This document shows, in pieces, positions 28,688 to 38,306 of a stretch of DNA of 61,412 nucleotides. Position 1 is the first letter of the stretch. The number at the start of each line of letters is the position of its first letter. Location of the stretch: contig DAOUTG010000006.1 in the NCBI GenBank assembly GCA_030626845.1, forward strand, positions 1 through 61,412. Reading direction: 5' to 3'. The position numbers and the translations under genes are program-made. The notes under the pieces are model-generated. The model was not told the DNA's origin, did not search any database, and worked only from the letters and a program-made list of their open reading frames with translations. The DNA comes from Methylococcaceae bacterium (lineage in GTDB: Bacteria; Pseudomonadota; Gammaproteobacteria; Methylococcales; Methylomonadaceae).

Positions 28688-29551
28688 TTAATTTCTATGA
28701 ATTAAATTACGTGTTACTTGTGGGTCGGTTTCTAAAAGTCCTAATCGCGTCATATGTAATGAAGAAAGTCCTAATACATCCTGCATATCATAAACACCAT
28801 TTTCCTCTTCCATTAGCCATTTTGCAGCACGTATCGCACCAATAGCAAAGGTCATTCGGTTACTGGCTTTGTGAGTGATTTCAACCCGTTCACCTTCATC
28901 TGCAAACATAACCGTATGCTCGGCAACAATATCACCGCCTCTAATGGTTGAAAACCCAATGGTTTTAGATTCACGTTCACCCAGATGACCTTTGCCTCGA
29001 CCATAGATTGCATGTTCGTCTAAATCCCAACCTAAAGTATCTGTAATTACTTTACCCATAAGCAAAGCTGTTCCTGAAGGTGAGTCAACTTTATGGCGAT
29101 GATGTGCCTCAATAATTTCTATATCGGTATAATCGCCCATAATTTTAGCGGTCATCTCTAATAGCTTAAGTGAAATATTGACTCCAATACTCATATTAGG
29201 TGACAAAATAATTCCGATGTCTTTTGAAGCATCTCTAATGATGGCTATTTGTTCCTCACTGAAACCTGTCGTTCCAATTACAATCTTTTTACCTGCTTTT
29301 CGACAAATTTCCAAATGTTCTAAGGTTCCTTCTGGGCGAGTAAAGTCAACTAAAACATCAAAATCATCTAGAACAGCTTCTAAGTCGTAGCAGACAATAA
29401 TATTTTGTGTTCCCGCCCCTGCTAAATCTCCTGCATCTTTACCGACTGCTGTGCGAGAAACAGCAACACTCAATAATTTTTCGTTGACAGCCGCTTTTAT
29501 TAAGCATATGCCCATCCGTCCTGACGCACCGATAACCGCAATTCTTGTCAT
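28688..29551 (-). CDS. dapB: 4-hydroxy-tetrahydrodipicolinate reductase
   Basis: NAD(P)H-dependent step of lysine and diaminopimelate synthesis, cytoplasmic, 287 residues. The nucleotide-binding start [11 protein letters not shown], the GTTGFSEEQ loop, the catalytic [16 protein letters not shown] block and [12 protein letters not shown] are all present. It follows dnaJ by only 3 nt, so the two are co-transcribed. The carA-carB genes that often follow are absent here. Confidence 0.97.
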   Translation of the reverse strand: MTRIAVIGASGRMGICLIKAAVNEKLLSVAVSRTAVGKDAGDLAGAGTQNIIVCYDLEAVLDDFDVLVDFTRPEGTLEHLEICRKAGKKIVIGTTGFSEEQIAIIRDASKDIGIILSPNMSIGVNISLKLLEMTAKIMGDYTDIEIIEAHHRHKVDSPSGTALLMGKVITDTLGWDLDEHAIYGRGKGHLGERESKTIGFSTIRGGDIVAEHTVMFADEGERVEITHKASNRMTFAIGAIRAAKWLMEEENGVYDMQDVLGLSSLHMTRLGLLETDPQVTRNLIHRN

Positions 29552-29554
29552 AAT

Positions 29555-30685
29555 TTATCCTGTTAGTTTATCAAAAAAACTTTTTACGCCATCTGTCCAT
29601 GAATATTCTTGTGGGCTATGTTGCTTTCCCCCACCCGTTAACGATTTTGATAATTGCTTAATTAACTCATTTTGTTCTTTTGTTAGTTTTACGGGGGTTT
29701 CAATTTGTACTCGGCATAGCAAATCACCTACTGCACCCCCCCGTACAGGTTTAACTCCTTTACCACGCAAACGGAATAATTTCCCTGTTTGAGTTTCTGC
29801 GGGGATTTTTAATTTAACTTTACCATCTAATGTAGGTACTTCAATTTCCCCTCCTATACAGGCGGTTGGGAAACTAATGGGGACTTCACAATACAAATTC
29901 GCTTCTTCACGAATAAATATAGCATGCTCTTTAACCTGAATTTGTACATATAGATCACCAGAAGGCCCACCACGTTCTCCTGCTTCGCCTTCATTTGCAA
30001 GGCGAATTCTATCCCCTGTATCCACACCTGCTGGAATTTTAACCGAAAGGGTTTTATTTTCTTGTATGCGTCCTTGTCCATGACATTTACGGCAAGGGTC
30101 TTTAATTTGTTTTCCTGAACCATGACAGGTTGGACAGGCTTGTTGTACTGAGAAAAACCCTTGCTGCATTCTAACTTGGCCTTGTCCATGACAAGTAGAA
30201 CAGCTCACAGCGGATGAACCTTTTTTAGCCCCGGAGCCATGACATTCAGAACAAGTTGATAAAACGGGGACGCGAATTTTAGTATCAGTCCCTGCAACTG
30301 CTTCTTCTAAGGTTAAGTCAAGGTTATAACGTAAATCTGAACCGCGTTGAACGTTACTACGTTGACGACCGCCACCACCGCCACCAAAAATATCACCGAA
30401 AACATCGCTAAAAACATCGCCAAAACCTTCAGCTCCCCCTTGACCTCCCATAGAAGGGTCAACGCCTGCATGACCAAATTGGTCATAAGCGGAACGTTTT
30501 TTTTGATCAGATAAAATTTCGTAAGCCTCTTTAACCACTTTAAATTTTTTCTCAGCAGCGTCTGAATTATCCGTGTTTCTATCAGGATGATATTTCATTG
30601 CCAGCCGGCGATAACTTTTTTTAATTTCAGCATCACTGGCGTTTTTATTAACGTTCAGGAGTTTATAAAAATCTTCTTTTGCCAT
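29555..30685 (-). CDS. dnaJ: Chaperone DnaJ
   Basis: Hsp40 co-chaperone of DnaK, 376 residues. J domain (1-70) with HPD in KYHPDRN; Gly/Phe-rich region with a run of six Gly (about 100-106); four CxxCxGxG zinc modules ([32 protein letters not shown]) at about 145-215; then two substrate-binding barrels. dnaK is not in the window. I see no clear sigma-32 promoter upstream. Confidence 0.97.
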   Translation of the reverse strand: MAKEDFYKLLNVNKNASDAEIKKSYRRLAMKYHPDRNTDNSDAAEKKFKVVKEAYEILSDQKKRSAYDQFGHAGVDPSMGGQGGAEGFGDVFSDVFGDIFGGGGGGRQRSNVQRGSDLRYNLDLTLEEAVAGTDTKIRVPVLSTCSECHGSGAKKGSSAVSCSTCHGQGQVRMQQGFFSVQQACPTCHGSGKQIKDPCRKCHGQGRIQENKTLSVKIPAGVDTGDRIRLANEGEAGERGGPSGDLYVQIQVKEHAIFIREEANLYCEVPISFPTACIGGEIEVPTLDGKVKLKIPAETQTGKLFRLRGKGVKPVRGGAVGDLLCRVQIETPVKLTKEQNELIKQLSKSLTGGGKQHSPQEYSWTDGVKSFFDKLTG

Positions 30686-30880
30686 GTTTTTTAGTCCGTA
30701 CCCTATGGAATGCGGTGTTATAGTTAGTTATAAGGATTATACTTCAGCCTATCTTAATGGGGGTAGTATTTTAAACATCAAGAGTAACTATACCCATCTC
30801 TGTTTTTTCCTGCCGCCCATTACAAATTATGGATTCATTTTATCACTTTAAGTTAAATAAATATTGCAGATCTACACTAT

Positions 30881-31912
30881 TTATTTGGGAACATGTTCTT
30901 GGCAAATTTTTTGACTATCATTTTTGGTTAATTTTTCTTGGGTTAATTCACAAAAAAATCCAACAGATAGTTGTTGAAAGTTTTTACAACTTTCACAAAT
31001 ACCAAAAGAATATGAATTATTTGCTTTTTGTAAAGCAGTCAATGCCTTGGAAAATATTTTCTCACCTTCTATAAAAGATGAATTTTTTTCTAAAAGAATA
31101 GCCGCATTTTCAAATAACACGGTTAATTTGGCTTTTTTTAAAATTTTAAAACCTTTATCGGATAGCTGAATATGATAGAAGCGTTTATCTTTATTATCTT
31201 GGTTTTTAATAATAAAACTTTTTTTTTCAAGGATAATAAGCGTTTGCGAAAGTGTTCCTCTAGTAATTCCTAAAAAATTAGCAATTGCAGCGGGGGTATC
31301 ACTATATTTATTACATAAAGCTAAGTAATCTAAGACCTGATAATGAATCATCTGTAACTTTAATTCTGTACAATGTCTACGGGTTTGTGAACGAATAAGG
31401 ACTGCCATACATTCGATTAAATCAAAGATTGTTACATTTTTTAAACTATTAAATTTATTATTTTGAATTGCTTTAAAAGCAGGGGATAAAGATGCTTTCT
31501 GTAATGCCCTTAGAACTTCAATAAAAACACGCTGCTGATGAGCAATCGTTTGTTTTTCTTTTGAAATTAAAATAGCCGTGGCTTTATTGAACAATACCGT
31601 TCTTTGTATCTTTTTTAAAATATCACGCCCAAGCGGTTGTAAATGAACATGAATGATACGTCTATCAGTTTCATCCTTGTTTTTTTCAATATAACCTTTT
31701 TTTTCTAAAACAATCAATGATTGTGAAACCGTTCCTCGTGTCATCCCAAAATAAGCGGCAGTTGCTGTAGGTGTATCCGTATACTGATTAGAATAAGCTA
31801 AATAATTCAATACCTCAAAATGGACAAGTTGTAATCTGAGTTCAGCGCATTTTTTCCGTTCTTCTGCAAAAATTAATGCCGCCATACAGTCCACATAATT
31901 AAAAATATTCAT
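30881..31912 (-). CDS. Tandem MarR-type regulator with C-terminal Cys cluster
   Basis: 343 residues made of two MarR-like domains joined head to tail. The winged HTH of the first is about 45-90 (MTRGTVSQSLIVLEKKGYI) and of the second about 204-250 (ITRGTLSQTLIILEKKSFI), an offset of about 159 residues. The N-terminal helices also repeat (CMAALIFAEERKKCAEL and CMAVLIRSQTRRHCTEL). The tail holds Cys306, Cys309, Cys321 and Cys337 (C-x2-C-x11-C-x15-C), suited to a metal or Fe-S cluster. MarR proteins normally dimerise; this chain could be a covalent dimer. No obvious target next door. Confidence 0.85.
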   Translation of the reverse strand: MNIFNYVDCMAALIFAEERKKCAELRLQLVHFEVLNYLAYSNQYTDTPTATAAYFGMTRGTVSQSLIVLEKKGYIEKNKDETDRRIIHVHLQPLGRDILKKIQRTVLFNKATAILISKEKQTIAHQQRVFIEVLRALQKASLSPAFKAIQNNKFNSLKNVTIFDLIECMAVLIRSQTRRHCTELKLQMIHYQVLDYLALCNKYSDTPAAIANFLGITRGTLSQTLIILEKKSFIIKNQDNKDKRFYHIQLSDKGFKILKKAKLTVLFENAAILLEKNSSFIEGEKIFSKALTALQKANNSYSFGICESCKNFQQLSVGFFCELTQEKLTKNDSQKICQEHVPK

Positions 31913-31927
31913 TATAGTATGAAAAAC

Positions 31928-32758
31928 CTAGGTTAATAACGGGGGTTGTGCCTTACCCATTTCATTAATAACAAGGCTATCACCTAAGATCAATACCCCC
32001 GTCTCATCATGTAAAGCATTTTGTCCAAAATAAACTTTATGCTGCCATTTTCGCAAACGGCTCAGTGTGGTTAAAGGCTCTTTAGTAATTTCTGCGCTAA
32101 TGGGGTTTATTGCAGGAACAGAACAACGCGAACAAGGTTTTGGCAGTCTGAAATTAATTTCACCCACGCTAATTTTTCGCCAAGTGTCTTCGGCATAAGC
32201 ATCACAATTTGCAATCACTAGATTAGGTCGAAAACGCGCCATCGTTAATTCTAAACGCATTGCCTCGTTGAGTGACTTTAAAGAAGCCTCAGAAATAATG
32301 AGAAAGGGAAAACCGTCACTGAAATAAACTTTATCCGTAGCCTTTGCATAGCGAGGATCAACAGGACGCGTTACCATTTCAGGTTGATAAACTAAACGGC
32401 AAGGTGTTTTTAAACACTGGCTAAACCATTGATCCATTGCTGTTGAAACACAACGGGCAGGACATTGATCGCGCCAAATTTCAGTGATAACTTCCTCACC
32501 ATCATTTGAGTTATTTAATGATAGTGTTATATCTTCCATACTAGGCGCAGATAAAACTAAGGTGTTATTTACCATAGCCGTTGTTATTAATGCCATTTCA
32601 GGTAAACGCCGTTGTGATAAAAATTTATTATTTTCATCAATTAACATCCATTTTCTATCGTAGAGCAATCCTTTTTCGTTAATTTGCCAATGTTTAACGC
32701 TAATCCCTGCTAATGATTTAATCGGATAAATAATTATTTCACTTAGAAAAGCAGGCAT
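31928..32758 (-). CDS. MOSC domain protein, YcbX/mARC-like, without ferredoxin domain
   Basis: 276 residues from ATG 32758 (GGGAAGAG upstream; an in-frame GTG at 32776 would overlap the neighbouring gene). An N-terminal MOSC_N barrel (LSEIIIYPIKSLAGISV) precedes the MOSC domain, with FRPNLVI and KPCSRCSVPAINP containing the Cys expected to bind the molybdenum cofactor. E. coli YcbX has an added 2Fe-2S domain; this protein ends before it. Likely a Mo-dependent reductase of N-hydroxylated compounds needing a separate electron donor. It follows the metallohydrolase gene with 5 nt between them. modABC lies in the same window. Confidence 0.85.
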   Translation of the reverse strand: MPAFLSEIIIYPIKSLAGISVKHWQINEKGLLYDRKWMLIDENNKFLSQRRLPEMALITTAMVNNTLVLSAPSMEDITLSLNNSNDGEEVITEIWRDQCPARCVSTAMDQWFSQCLKTPCRLVYQPEMVTRPVDPRYAKATDKVYFSDGFPFLIISEASLKSLNEAMRLELTMARFRPNLVIANCDAYAEDTWRKISVGEINFRLPKPCSRCSVPAINPISAEITKEPLTTLSRLRKWQHKVYFGQNALHDETGVLILGDSLVINEMGKAQPPLLT

Positions 32759-32763
32759 CTTAC

Positions 32764-33681
32764 TTACTCTTCCCACTCTAACTCTGCAAAAACGGCGGTT
32801 ATATTTTTACGATGAAATTGGTCAAATAGTTTCCAGCGTTTTTTCTCAGAATAAGCCACAGTTTCCACCGCTTCTTCCAAAAATTTTCCCTGCTTTATCA
32901 TTGCGGTAATTTCATCACGCAATAAAGTTAAATAACGCTTTTGGGGTTGCAAACTATGTTTCCAATCGGTAATTACTGCGCCATGCCCTGGAATCACGTA
33001 TTTATAATTTTGTTTTTCTAATCGCCCTAATTCAGCTAACCAACCTTTAATACTGCCATCTATTACGGGTAAATGCTGGCGAAATAATAAATCCCCCAAC
33101 CATAAAGTATTGGTTTGTTTGTCATAAATACTTAGATCATTATCCGTATGCGCGGTAGGGTGAGCGGTTAATTCTAATTCACGGCCACCTAAATCAATCT
33201 TTAAAGTATCAATGACAGGCATTGTCGGCGGAATAATATCTCCAGGTTTTAATTCAATCCCCAACTGTTCAGCCGCGTTATCAATATAATAACCCTCTCG
33301 CATTGCCATTGCTCGCGCTAATTTATGATGACCAATAAATTCAACCCCTGTTTCTTTAAAGGCACTATTTCCATAAATATGATCGGGGTGAACATGGGTA
33401 TTTATTACATAACAAATAGGCGTATCTGTGGTTGTGGTAATCGCCTTTTTTAATGCGATACCCTGCGCTGGATTACCGCCAGAATCAATCACTGCGACAC
33501 ATTTTTTACCGACAATAAAACCAATATTGGCAATCGCCCCCTGATTATGGGTATCAGGTAATTCATGTTTGCCAAAATGTACATAAACCCCTTGCGTTAT
33601 TTCTTTAACATCTAAAGGCTCAACTGAAACGGCCTGCTGACTGATCGTTAATAAAGCTAATATCCATAAAAATTTCATCAT
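32764..33681 (-). CDS. Exported metallo-beta-lactamase-fold hydrolase, quinoprotein-relay type
   Basis: 305 residues with an N-terminal signal peptide (FLWILALLTISQQAVS). Metal motif HVHPDH in NTHVHPDHIYGNSAF, further ligands in PTAHTDNDLSI and VIPGHGAVI. Architecture fits the SoxH/quinoprotein relay zinc metallohydrolases found beside pyrroloquinoline-quinone-dependent oxidation systems. No quinoprotein gene is next to it here, so the substrate is open. It lies between ffh and the MOSC gene on the same strand. Confidence 0.8.
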   Translation of the reverse strand: MMKFLWILALLTISQQAVSVEPLDVKEITQGVYVHFGKHELPDTHNQGAIANIGFIVGKKCVAVIDSGGNPAQGIALKKAITTTTDTPICYVINTHVHPDHIYGNSAFKETGVEFIGHHKLARAMAMREGYYIDNAAEQLGIELKPGDIIPPTMPVIDTLKIDLGGRELELTAHPTAHTDNDLSIYDKQTNTLWLGDLLFRQHLPVIDGSIKGWLAELGRLEKQNYKYVIPGHGAVITDWKHSLQPQKRYLTLLRDEITAMIKQGKFLEEAVETVAYSEKKRWKLFDQFHRKNITAVFAELEWEE

Positions 33682-33698
33682 ACATCTCTGGTTATTTT

Positions 33699-35054
33699 TT
33701 ATCGACGCATTCCTTGCAAGTTACTTTTCATTCCCCGCATCATGTTAGTCAAATTCCCTTTTTTCATCCGTTTCATCATTTTTTGCATCATTTTATATTG
33801 CTTTAAAATTCGATTAACATCTTGTAATTCTTGACCACAACCTGCTGCAATCCTACGTTTACGACTTCCTTTGACTAAATCTGGCGCCCGGCGTTCTTGC
33901 ATAGTCATTGAGTTAATCACCCCAATTTGTCGGGATAAAGCTTTATCATTAACTTGATCTTTTAAATGTGCAGGCACTTCATTAATACCTGGCAATTTAT
34001 CCATCATTGATTTTACACCGCCCATAGATTGCATTTGTTCTAGCTGTTCACGAAAGTCTTCTAAATCGAAGCCTTTCCCTTTCATGACTTTCCTTGCTAG
34101 ACGATCCGCTTTTTTCTTATCTGCTTTTTGCTCAATCTCTTCAATCAGCGATAACATATCACCCATGCCAAGAATACGTGAGGCGATACGCTCAGGATGG
34201 AAAGGTTCTAACGCATCAGCTTTTTCACCCATCCCAATAAATTTAATAGGTTTACCCGTAATATGTCGAACAGATAAAGCAGCTCCCCCTCTTGCATCCC
34301 CATCGGCTTTGGTTAATATCACCCCGGTTAAAGGCAGTGCTTCATTAAAGGCTTTGGCGGTATTCGCCGCATCCTGCCCTGTCATACTATCAACAACAAA
34401 CAACGTTTCTACTGGATTAATCGCCGCATGAAGGGCTTTAATTTCACCCATCATTTCATCATCAATATGCAATCGTCCTGCGGTGTCAACAATCACAACA
34501 TCTAAGAATTTCTTTTTCGCAGCTTCTATCGCATTATTCGCTATATCAACAGGATTTTGCGAACTATCACTTTCAAAAAACGTCAGATCTGAATCCTTAG
34601 CTAAGGTTTCTAATTGTTTGATCGCCGCAGGGCGATAAATATCGGCACTCACCACCCCAACTTTTTTCTTTTGATTTTTTTGCAACCAAAGCCCAAGCTT
34701 TGCAACGGTCGTTGTTTTACCCGCGCCTTGTAAACCTGCCATTAAAATAATTGCAGGCGGATTCGTGTTTAAATTTAAGGCCTCATTCGCCTCACCCATC
34801 ACTTGAATAAGTTCAGTTTGAACGACTTTAACCAATGCCTGCCCAGGTGTCAGACTCGTTTGCACTGCCTGCCCTAACGCACCTTCTTTTACTTTGGCAA
34901 TAAAGTCTGTGACCACAGGCAAAGCAACATCGGCTTCTAACAATGCCATTCTCACTTCACGTAAAGTTTCTTTAACATTAAGTTCAGTCAGTTTTCCCTG
35001 ACCTTTTATTTTTTTAAGGGTGCTATTTAAGCGGTCGGTTAAATTATCAAACAT
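33699..35054 (-). CDS. ffh: Signal recognition particle protein Ffh
   Basis: SRP54 GTPase guiding membrane-protein synthesis, 451 residues. N domain 1-90; G domain with GLQGAGKTTT (about 107-116), DTAGRL (about 190-195) and TKADGDARGG; methionine-rich M domain at about 325-451 (MMQKMMKRMKKGNLTNMMRG) that binds 4.5S RNA and signal peptides. Divergent from the ypjD-like gene, a common neighbour. Confidence 0.97.
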   Translation of the reverse strand: MFDNLTDRLNSTLKKIKGQGKLTELNVKETLREVRMALLEADVALPVVTDFIAKVKEGALGQAVQTSLTPGQALVKVVQTELIQVMGEANEALNLNTNPPAIILMAGLQGAGKTTTVAKLGLWLQKNQKKKVGVVSADIYRPAAIKQLETLAKDSDLTFFESDSSQNPVDIANNAIEAAKKKFLDVVIVDTAGRLHIDDEMMGEIKALHAAINPVETLFVVDSMTGQDAANTAKAFNEALPLTGVILTKADGDARGGAALSVRHITGKPIKFIGMGEKADALEPFHPERIASRILGMGDMLSLIEEIEQKADKKKADRLARKVMKGKGFDLEDFREQLEQMQSMGGVKSMMDKLPGINEVPAHLKDQVNDKALSRQIGVINSMTMQERRAPDLVKGSRKRRIAAGCGQELQDVNRILKQYKMMQKMMKRMKKGNLTNMMRGMKSNLQGMRR

Positions 35055-35208
35055 AGGTATATTTTAGGTCATTATCAATATTAAATACAGATGCCTAAGC
35101 TAAAATCAATCAACAAGAAATGATGAGCATTAGGACAAACAGACTGAATATATTACCATACCCTATCCTTAAGCCCTTATTAGTTTCCCTTTTAGACGAG
35201 TCCTTATA

Positions 35209-36006
35209 ATGAATCTTGATCTACTTGCACTCTTTACTATTTGTGCTTATTTAGGCACGAGCGCCTCATTAATCAAAGGTTTTTGTCAACAAAAAAGCCG
35301 ATATAAAACGGTCTATTTTACATGGCTAGCCGTTATCATGCACTTTACCTACATAGGGTTATTTTTTTTACAAAGTAATCATTTTAATTTTAGCTTATTT
35401 AATACAGCGTCTTTGATTTCAGCGTTAGTTGCATTTTTACTGCTTTTGGCAAGTCTCAGTAAACCTGTCGAAAAACTCGGGATTATTATTTTTCCACTGG
35501 CTGCCATCATGTTAGGTTTAGATATGATTTATCCTGATAAGCACCAAGCTCTACAGCATTATAATTGGCAGATGAACACCCATATTTTTAGTTCGATTAT
35601 TGCCTTTAGTTTATTGAATATTGCCGCTTTACAAGCTTTGTTTTTAGCACTTCAAGAAAAACAATTACGCTGCCATCCGCCTAAAAAATTTATTCTCAAC
35701 TTACCCGCTTTACAAACGATGGAATCATTATTATTTCAAATGATTTCAGTCGGATTACTATTTTTATCAGCATCATTAATAACAGGAATGCTATTCATTG
35801 ATGATTTATTTACTCAACATTTAGTGCATAAAACGATTTTGTCGATTATTGCTTGGCTAATTTTTTCAGCACTGTTAATTGGACGTACTCGTTATGGTTG
35901 GCGTGGACAAACCGCGGTAAAATTTACCCTTTCAGGATTCATATTGTTATTATTGGCTTATTTTGGCAGTAAACTCGTGTTGGAAATTATATTGAACCGT
36001 ATTTAA
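35209..36006 (+). CDS. YpjD/CcsA-type membrane protein
   Basis: 265 residues, about eight hydrophobic helices. It belongs to the cytochrome c assembly (CcsA/HemX-like) superfamily found next to ffh in many proteobacteria. The HYNWQMNTHIFSSIIAFSLL and VHKTILSIIAWLIFSALLIGR segments contain the conserved His residues. A WWD heme-handling motif is replaced by RYGWRGQTAVK. Probable inner-membrane protein of the YpjD type; function not settled. Confidence 0.85.
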   Translation: MNLDLLALFTICAYLGTSASLIKGFCQQKSRYKTVYFTWLAVIMHFTYIGLFFLQSNHFNFSLFNTASLISALVAFLLLLASLSKPVEKLGIIIFPLAAIMLGLDMIYPDKHQALQHYNWQMNTHIFSSIIAFSLLNIAALQALFLALQEKQLRCHPPKKFILNLPALQTMESLLFQMISVGLLFLSASLITGMLFIDDLFTQHLVHKTILSIIAWLIFSALLIGRTRYGWRGQTAVKFTLSGFILLLLAYFGSKLVLEIILNRI

Positions 36007-36061
36007 ACTAGCTAGTCCTCCCCCATCACATAAATAATAAAAACAAAAAACTAAACGTTAA

Positions 36062-38305
36062 ATGATGAACTCGCAATCAAACCGCAACCTATCCATAATA
36101 CTCCTCTTTGCTATCACCTTATTCATTAGTGCCTCATTAATGTTTATAGTGCAGCCTATGTTTGGTAAAACCCTTTTACCCTTACTCGGTGGGTCACCTG
36201 CAGTTTGGAATACCTGCATGGTATTTTATCAAACCCTCCTATTTTTAGGCTATTTATATGCCCATTATATTGCAACACATATAGCGCAACACCGACAGAT
36301 TCAAATTCATGCTATTGTTATTGTTATCAGTTTTTTAGCACTGCCACTTGCTATCCCAGACAATGCTATTCCTCCTACTGATAGTAATCCAACATTATGG
36401 TTAATGTGGGTTTTATTATTAGCTATTGGTTTGCCTTTTTTTGTCGTTTCTACCACTTCAACCTTATTACAAAAATGGTTTGCAAATATTGGACATCATA
36501 CGAGTCATGATCCCTATTATTTATATGCCGCCAGTAATTCAGGCAGTTTACTTGCACTCTTAAGCTACCCTTTTTTAATTGAACCCAATATTGGTTTAGC
36601 CACCCAAAAATTTCTATGGAGTGGCGGTTACGTTCTTTTATGCCTGTTAATTTTGGGTTGTGGTGCATTATTATGGCAATCACAACAACAAAAACCGCTT
36701 GATGAAAAATCAGCATTAGAAACAGATCATTTAACACTTTACACTAAAATTCACTGGGGATTACTTGCCTTTGTTCCTTCGAGTTTATTATTAGGGTTAA
36801 CCAATTTTATTAGTACGGATATAGCTTCCGTACCTCTTTTATGGATTATTCCGCTTACCCTTTTTTTACTCAGCTTTGTGCTGGTTTTCTCATCATGGGC
36901 AGATAAAATTCACCCCTTAATGGTAAATTTTCAACCCGTCATTTTACTGCCTTTTATTGCCTATTCTTTTATCAATCCTGCCCTACTTCCTTATTGGTTA
37001 GATTTATTATTACACTTAATGGCGTTCTTTTTAGCTATTATGGTCTGTCATGGTGAATTAGCAAAATCACGCCCTAAAACAACGCATTTAACCACTTTTT
37101 ATTTAATCATGTCATTTGCAGGCATGTTAGGGGGAATGTTTAACACTTTCATCGCGCCCTTTGTATTTCAAGGTGTTTATGAATACCCTATTATGATTGT
37201 TGCCGCCTTGTTACTACGTCCAGGTATTTTAGCAAATACAACGCTTGACATAAAAATATTAAAAAACCTAGGCTTACAAGCTATTTTTCCGATCTTATTA
37301 GTGGTTATAGGGTTAAGTTTTTACAATTTAGTTGATAACTTTCCAAGTTATTTAGATAGTATCGGTGGTGCATTAATTTTATTAGCAGGCTTAACCTATG
37401 CTTTTAGAAAACAAGCCATTAGCTTGGCACTATTAACAGGCACACTGTTATTTTTCAGCATCGGACTTCATAATTCACTTTCCCATACACTTTACCAACA
37501 ACGTAGTTTTTTTGGGGTGTTTTCAGTGCGTGAAGCTATGTTGGTAGATGAGAATAATCAGCCTGAAAAATACCATGAGCTTTTTCATGGAACAACCAAA
37601 CATGGCGCGCAAAGACTCGCATCGCATTTAAAACAAATACCGCTTACCTATTACAGCCGCCAAGGACCGATGGGGCAATTGTTTAAAGCATTTGAAAAAA
37701 ATAATGATAAGTGGGTTATTGGCTCAGTTGGCTTAGGGGCAGGTGCATTAGCCTGTTATGCTAAACCGCAGCAAAATTGGACATTTTATGAAATTGATCC
37801 GCTAGTCATTGAAATTGCCAAAAACCCGAAATATTTTCATTACCTTTCTTTATGTGCTAAAGACTCAACTATGCGTGTTGGCGATGCACGATTATCATTA
37901 AATAATGAACCTTCTCAAAAATTTGATTTATTAATTTTGGATGCTTTTAGTTCAGATTCTGTCCCTATTCACCTATTGACTCAAGAAGCGATTAAACTTT
38001 ATTTTGATAAATTAAAACCCAATGGTATTCTCGCCTTTCACATTACTAATCGCCATTTAGAGATTAAAAAAGTCATTGCAAATCATGCTCAAGAGCTTAA
38101 ACTTGCCGCATTGATTCAAGAATTTAAACCTAATAACCCTGCGCTATTAGTCGTTGCAACTGATTGGGTCGTTATCAGTAAGAATCCTGAAACCTTAGTG
38201 CCTTTAGCAAAAAGCCGCTTAGGTAGTTGGCAAAAACTCCCCCTTTATTTCAACATGAAACCGTGGACAGATGATTTCACTAACATTTTAGCTATTTGGA
38301 AATAA
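36062..38305 (+). CDS. Membrane-fused spermidine synthase-like protein
   Basis: 747 residues. The first 470 or so hold about twelve membrane helices (opening LFISASLMFIVQPMFGKTLLPLLGG). The C-terminal 230 are a Rossmann methyltransferase-like spermidine synthase domain (IGSVGLGAGALACYA, FYEIDPLVIEIA, LILDAFSSDSVPIHLLT). The classical spermidine synthase catalytic motif (GGGDG) is altered to GLGAGAL, so polyamine synthesis is uncertain. Such fusions are common and of unknown role. It precedes lpxD by 1 nt. Confidence 0.85.
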   Translation: MMNSQSNRNLSIILLFAITLFISASLMFIVQPMFGKTLLPLLGGSPAVWNTCMVFYQTLLFLGYLYAHYIATHIAQHRQIQIHAIVIVISFLALPLAIPDNAIPPTDSNPTLWLMWVLLLAIGLPFFVVSTTSTLLQKWFANIGHHTSHDPYYLYAASNSGSLLALLSYPFLIEPNIGLATQKFLWSGGYVLLCLLILGCGALLWQSQQQKPLDEKSALETDHLTLYTKIHWGLLAFVPSSLLLGLTNFISTDIASVPLLWIIPLTLFLLSFVLVFSSWADKIHPLMVNFQPVILLPFIAYSFINPALLPYWLDLLLHLMAFFLAIMVCHGELAKSRPKTTHLTTFYLIMSFAGMLGGMFNTFIAPFVFQGVYEYPIMIVAALLLRPGILANTTLDIKILKNLGLQAIFPILLVVIGLSFYNLVDNFPSYLDSIGGALILLAGLTYAFRKQAISLALLTGTLLFFSIGLHNSLSHTLYQQRSFFGVFSVREAMLVDENNQPEKYHELFHGTTKHGAQRLASHLKQIPLTYYSRQGPMGQLFKAFEKNNDKWVIGSVGLGAGALACYAKPQQNWTFYEIDPLVIEIAKNPKYFHYLSLCAKDSTMRVGDARLSLNNEPSQKFDLLILDAFSSDSVPIHLLTQEAIKLYFDKLKPNGILAFHITNRHLEIKKVIANHAQELKLAALIQEFKPNNPALLVVATDWVVISKNPETLVPLAKSRLGSWQKLPLYFNMKPWTDDFTNILAIWK

Positions 38306-38306
38306 T

